Shown here in pieces: positions 14,378 through 15,428 of a stretch of 15,428 bases of DNA. The position numbers and the translations under genes were made by a program. A model generated the notes under the pieces. The model was not told the DNA's origin, did not search any database, and saw only the letters and a program-made list of their open reading frames with translations. This DNA is from Dokdonella_A sp040002595 (GTDB lineage Bacteria; Pseudomonadota; Gammaproteobacteria; Xanthomonadales; Rhodanobacteraceae): positions 1 to 15,428 of the forward strand of contig JBDUED010000041.1 in the NCBI GenBank assembly GCA_040002595.1. The letters run 5' to 3'. Numbering within the stretch: the stretch's first letter is position 1; each line of letters begins with the position of its first letter.

Positions 14378-15428
14378 ATGCCCAAGCGCGCTGCCCATCG
14401 GCTTAATGCATTGTCCCGGGCACTCGTCATGCTGGTGCCTGCGTGGATGTGTTTTGCGCTCGCAGCCTTCATCAATCACCCGCTTTCCCTGATTCTTGTA
14501 CTGATCGCCAATGCGATCGCGATGACAGCCGTGTGCAATTCGCTCGGCTTCGGGATCGAGGGAAGTTTCTCGCGCAGCGTAGCGCGACGGGGCCTCGCAT
14601 ATTTCGTCTTGCTGACCGCGTACACCGCTTTTGTTGCAGCGGTGCTGGCCGCGCCTGCCTGGTGGTTGACGCGCGACGATTCATTGCCGGCTGCGCTCGC
14701 GCTATCCGCTGCGCTGATGGTCGGCCTGTTCGCGCTGTGGCGAATCTGGCCGGCGTTTGCCCTGCCATTGTTGTGGGACGATGCCTATCCGCATGACGAG
14801 GAACGCGGCTCCTGGCTTTGGACGGCCTTGCTTCGTTCGCTGGCTTTTGCGCGTCATTTGACCCGCGAGCACGAATTTTTCGTGCTGGGCCTGCCCGCCA
14901 CCATCGGTTTGCTGTTGCTTAGCGTCGGTGCCCTGGCGCTGGTTGGATTGGGCGGCTTTATCACCGGCGATTTGCGCGTCGCGGCGACCGCGCTGTATGC
15001 GCTTGTCGTCTCGCCGCTGGTTCACCTGTTGATTGCCAATCGAAGCCTGCGGGCACTGCTGGCCGATGTACGTAGCGCACGTCGCCAGCGCGATGTGACT
15101 GTGCAAACGGAGCCGACCATCGACGAGACCCCGTTGTTGCCGCATGGCATTGGTTCGATTGAACTTGCGGCGACGCTGCTCTGCGCGGCGCGTTCCGCGC
15201 AAACCAATCTCGCCCTCGCCGCGCTGGAGCGTGGCGCCGATCCGGATGCTCTGCCGACGCCTGATCTGCGCGATCAACGCAGCGCACTGATGATTGCGGT
15301 GACGTTGCCTGACCAACGCCTGCTGCGCGCGCTGATCGCCAAGCGCGCGGATGTCAACAGGATCCACGGGGGCATCACGCCGCTGATCGCCGCGACGCGT
15401 GACAGCCATCAAGGTCGGCCGGAAGCGG
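14378..15428 (+). CDS. Polytopic membrane protein with C-terminal ankyrin repeats (3' end outside window)
   Basis: The frame is open from the ATG at 14378 (AGGAG nine bases upstream) to the window edge, giving 350 residues with no stop. Residues 1-220 contain about six hydrophobic segments (ALVMLVPAWMCFALAAF, LSLILVLIANAIAM, YFVLLTAYTAFVAAVL, ALALSAALMVGLFALW, FFVLGLPATIGLLLLSVGAL, AATALYALVVSPLVHLLI). A charged linker of about 30 residues follows. From about residue 257 on there are ankyrin-type repeats: TNLALAALERGADPDA, then ALMIAVTLPDQRLLRALIAKRADVN, then GGITPLIAATRD. Ankyrin repeats bind proteins, so the cytoplasmic part should recruit partners to the inner membrane; the partner is unknown. 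I know of similar membrane-plus-ankyrin proteins in Xanthomonadales but no established role. The number of repeats is cut off by the window. Confidence 0.8.
   Translation, partial: MPKRAAHRLNALSRALVMLVPAWMCFALAAFINHPLSLILVLIANAIAMTAVCNSLGFGIEGSFSRSVARRGLAYFVLLTAYTAFVAAVLAAPAWWLTRDDSLPAALALSAALMVGLFALWRIWPAFALPLLWDDAYPHDEERGSWLWTALLRSLAFARHLTREHEFFVLGLPATIGLLLLSVGALALVGLGGFITGDLRVAATALYALVVSPLVHLLIANRSLRALLADVRSARRQRDVTVQTEPTIDETPLLPHGIGSIELAATLLCAARSAQTNLALAALERGADPDALPTPDLRDQRSALMIAVTLPDQRLLRALIAKRADVNRIHGGITPLIAATRDSHQGRPEA

Overview
The window looks like a chromosomal segment of a GC-rich gammaproteobacterium, most likely of the Xanthomonadales/Lysobacterales (Rhodanobacteraceae-like). The reasons are a GC-rich coding style, an ABC-type O-antigen cluster with a GDP-mannose dehydratase, a lysine/alanine-rich H1-like protein with a conserved C-terminal block, a bacterial S10 carboxypeptidase and a membrane-ankyrin protein. 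This placement is inferred from gene families only; no rRNA or other marker gene is present. I see no tRNA, rRNA, insertion sequence, CRISPR array or integration site.

Left part (1-9195, all + strand): a tightly packed surface-glycan operon. It starts with the C-terminal part of a multi-pass GT39-like glycosyltransferase that enters from outside the window. Next come a Wzm-type ABC permease and a Wzt-type ATPase lacking the usual carbohydrate-binding C-terminus, then a 90-residue protein of unknown function. An 883-residue fusion (GT2 + GT4-like + sulfotransferase) and a 526-residue GT2 protein with extra N- and C-terminal regions follow, then a GDP-mannose 4,6-dehydratase (Gmd) and a WbpY/Z-like GT4 enzyme. 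From wzm onward the junctions are 1-4 nt gaps or 1-4 nt overlaps, so translational coupling is likely. Together they suggest a glycan built on GDP-4-keto-6-deoxymannose-derived sugars (D-rhamnose or L-fucose type), assembled in the cytoplasm, possibly sulfated, and exported by the ABC transporter. The reductase that would finish the nucleotide sugar (Rmd or Fcl) is not in the window.

Right part (9196-15428): single genes with ordinary intergenic spaces. These are an H1-like basic protein (+), a secreted S10 serine carboxypeptidase (-), a DUF1993 protein (+, divergent from S10), a coiled-coil lipoprotein (-, convergent with DUF1993), a sterol-desaturase/fatty-acid-hydroxylase family membrane enzyme (+, divergent from the lipoprotein), and a membrane protein with ankyrin repeats cut by the window edge (+). 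Two intergenic regions hold marked secondary-structure or operator-like signals: a double hairpin inside an outer stem between the convergent genes (12407-12462), and a perfect 9-bp inverted repeat between the divergent genes (13042-13075).

The most interesting item is the three-domain fusion in the export operon, whose central GT4-like domain has lost the first glutamate of its EX7E motif. That suggests a sulfating or capping glycosyltransferase with a non-canonical or inactive middle domain.
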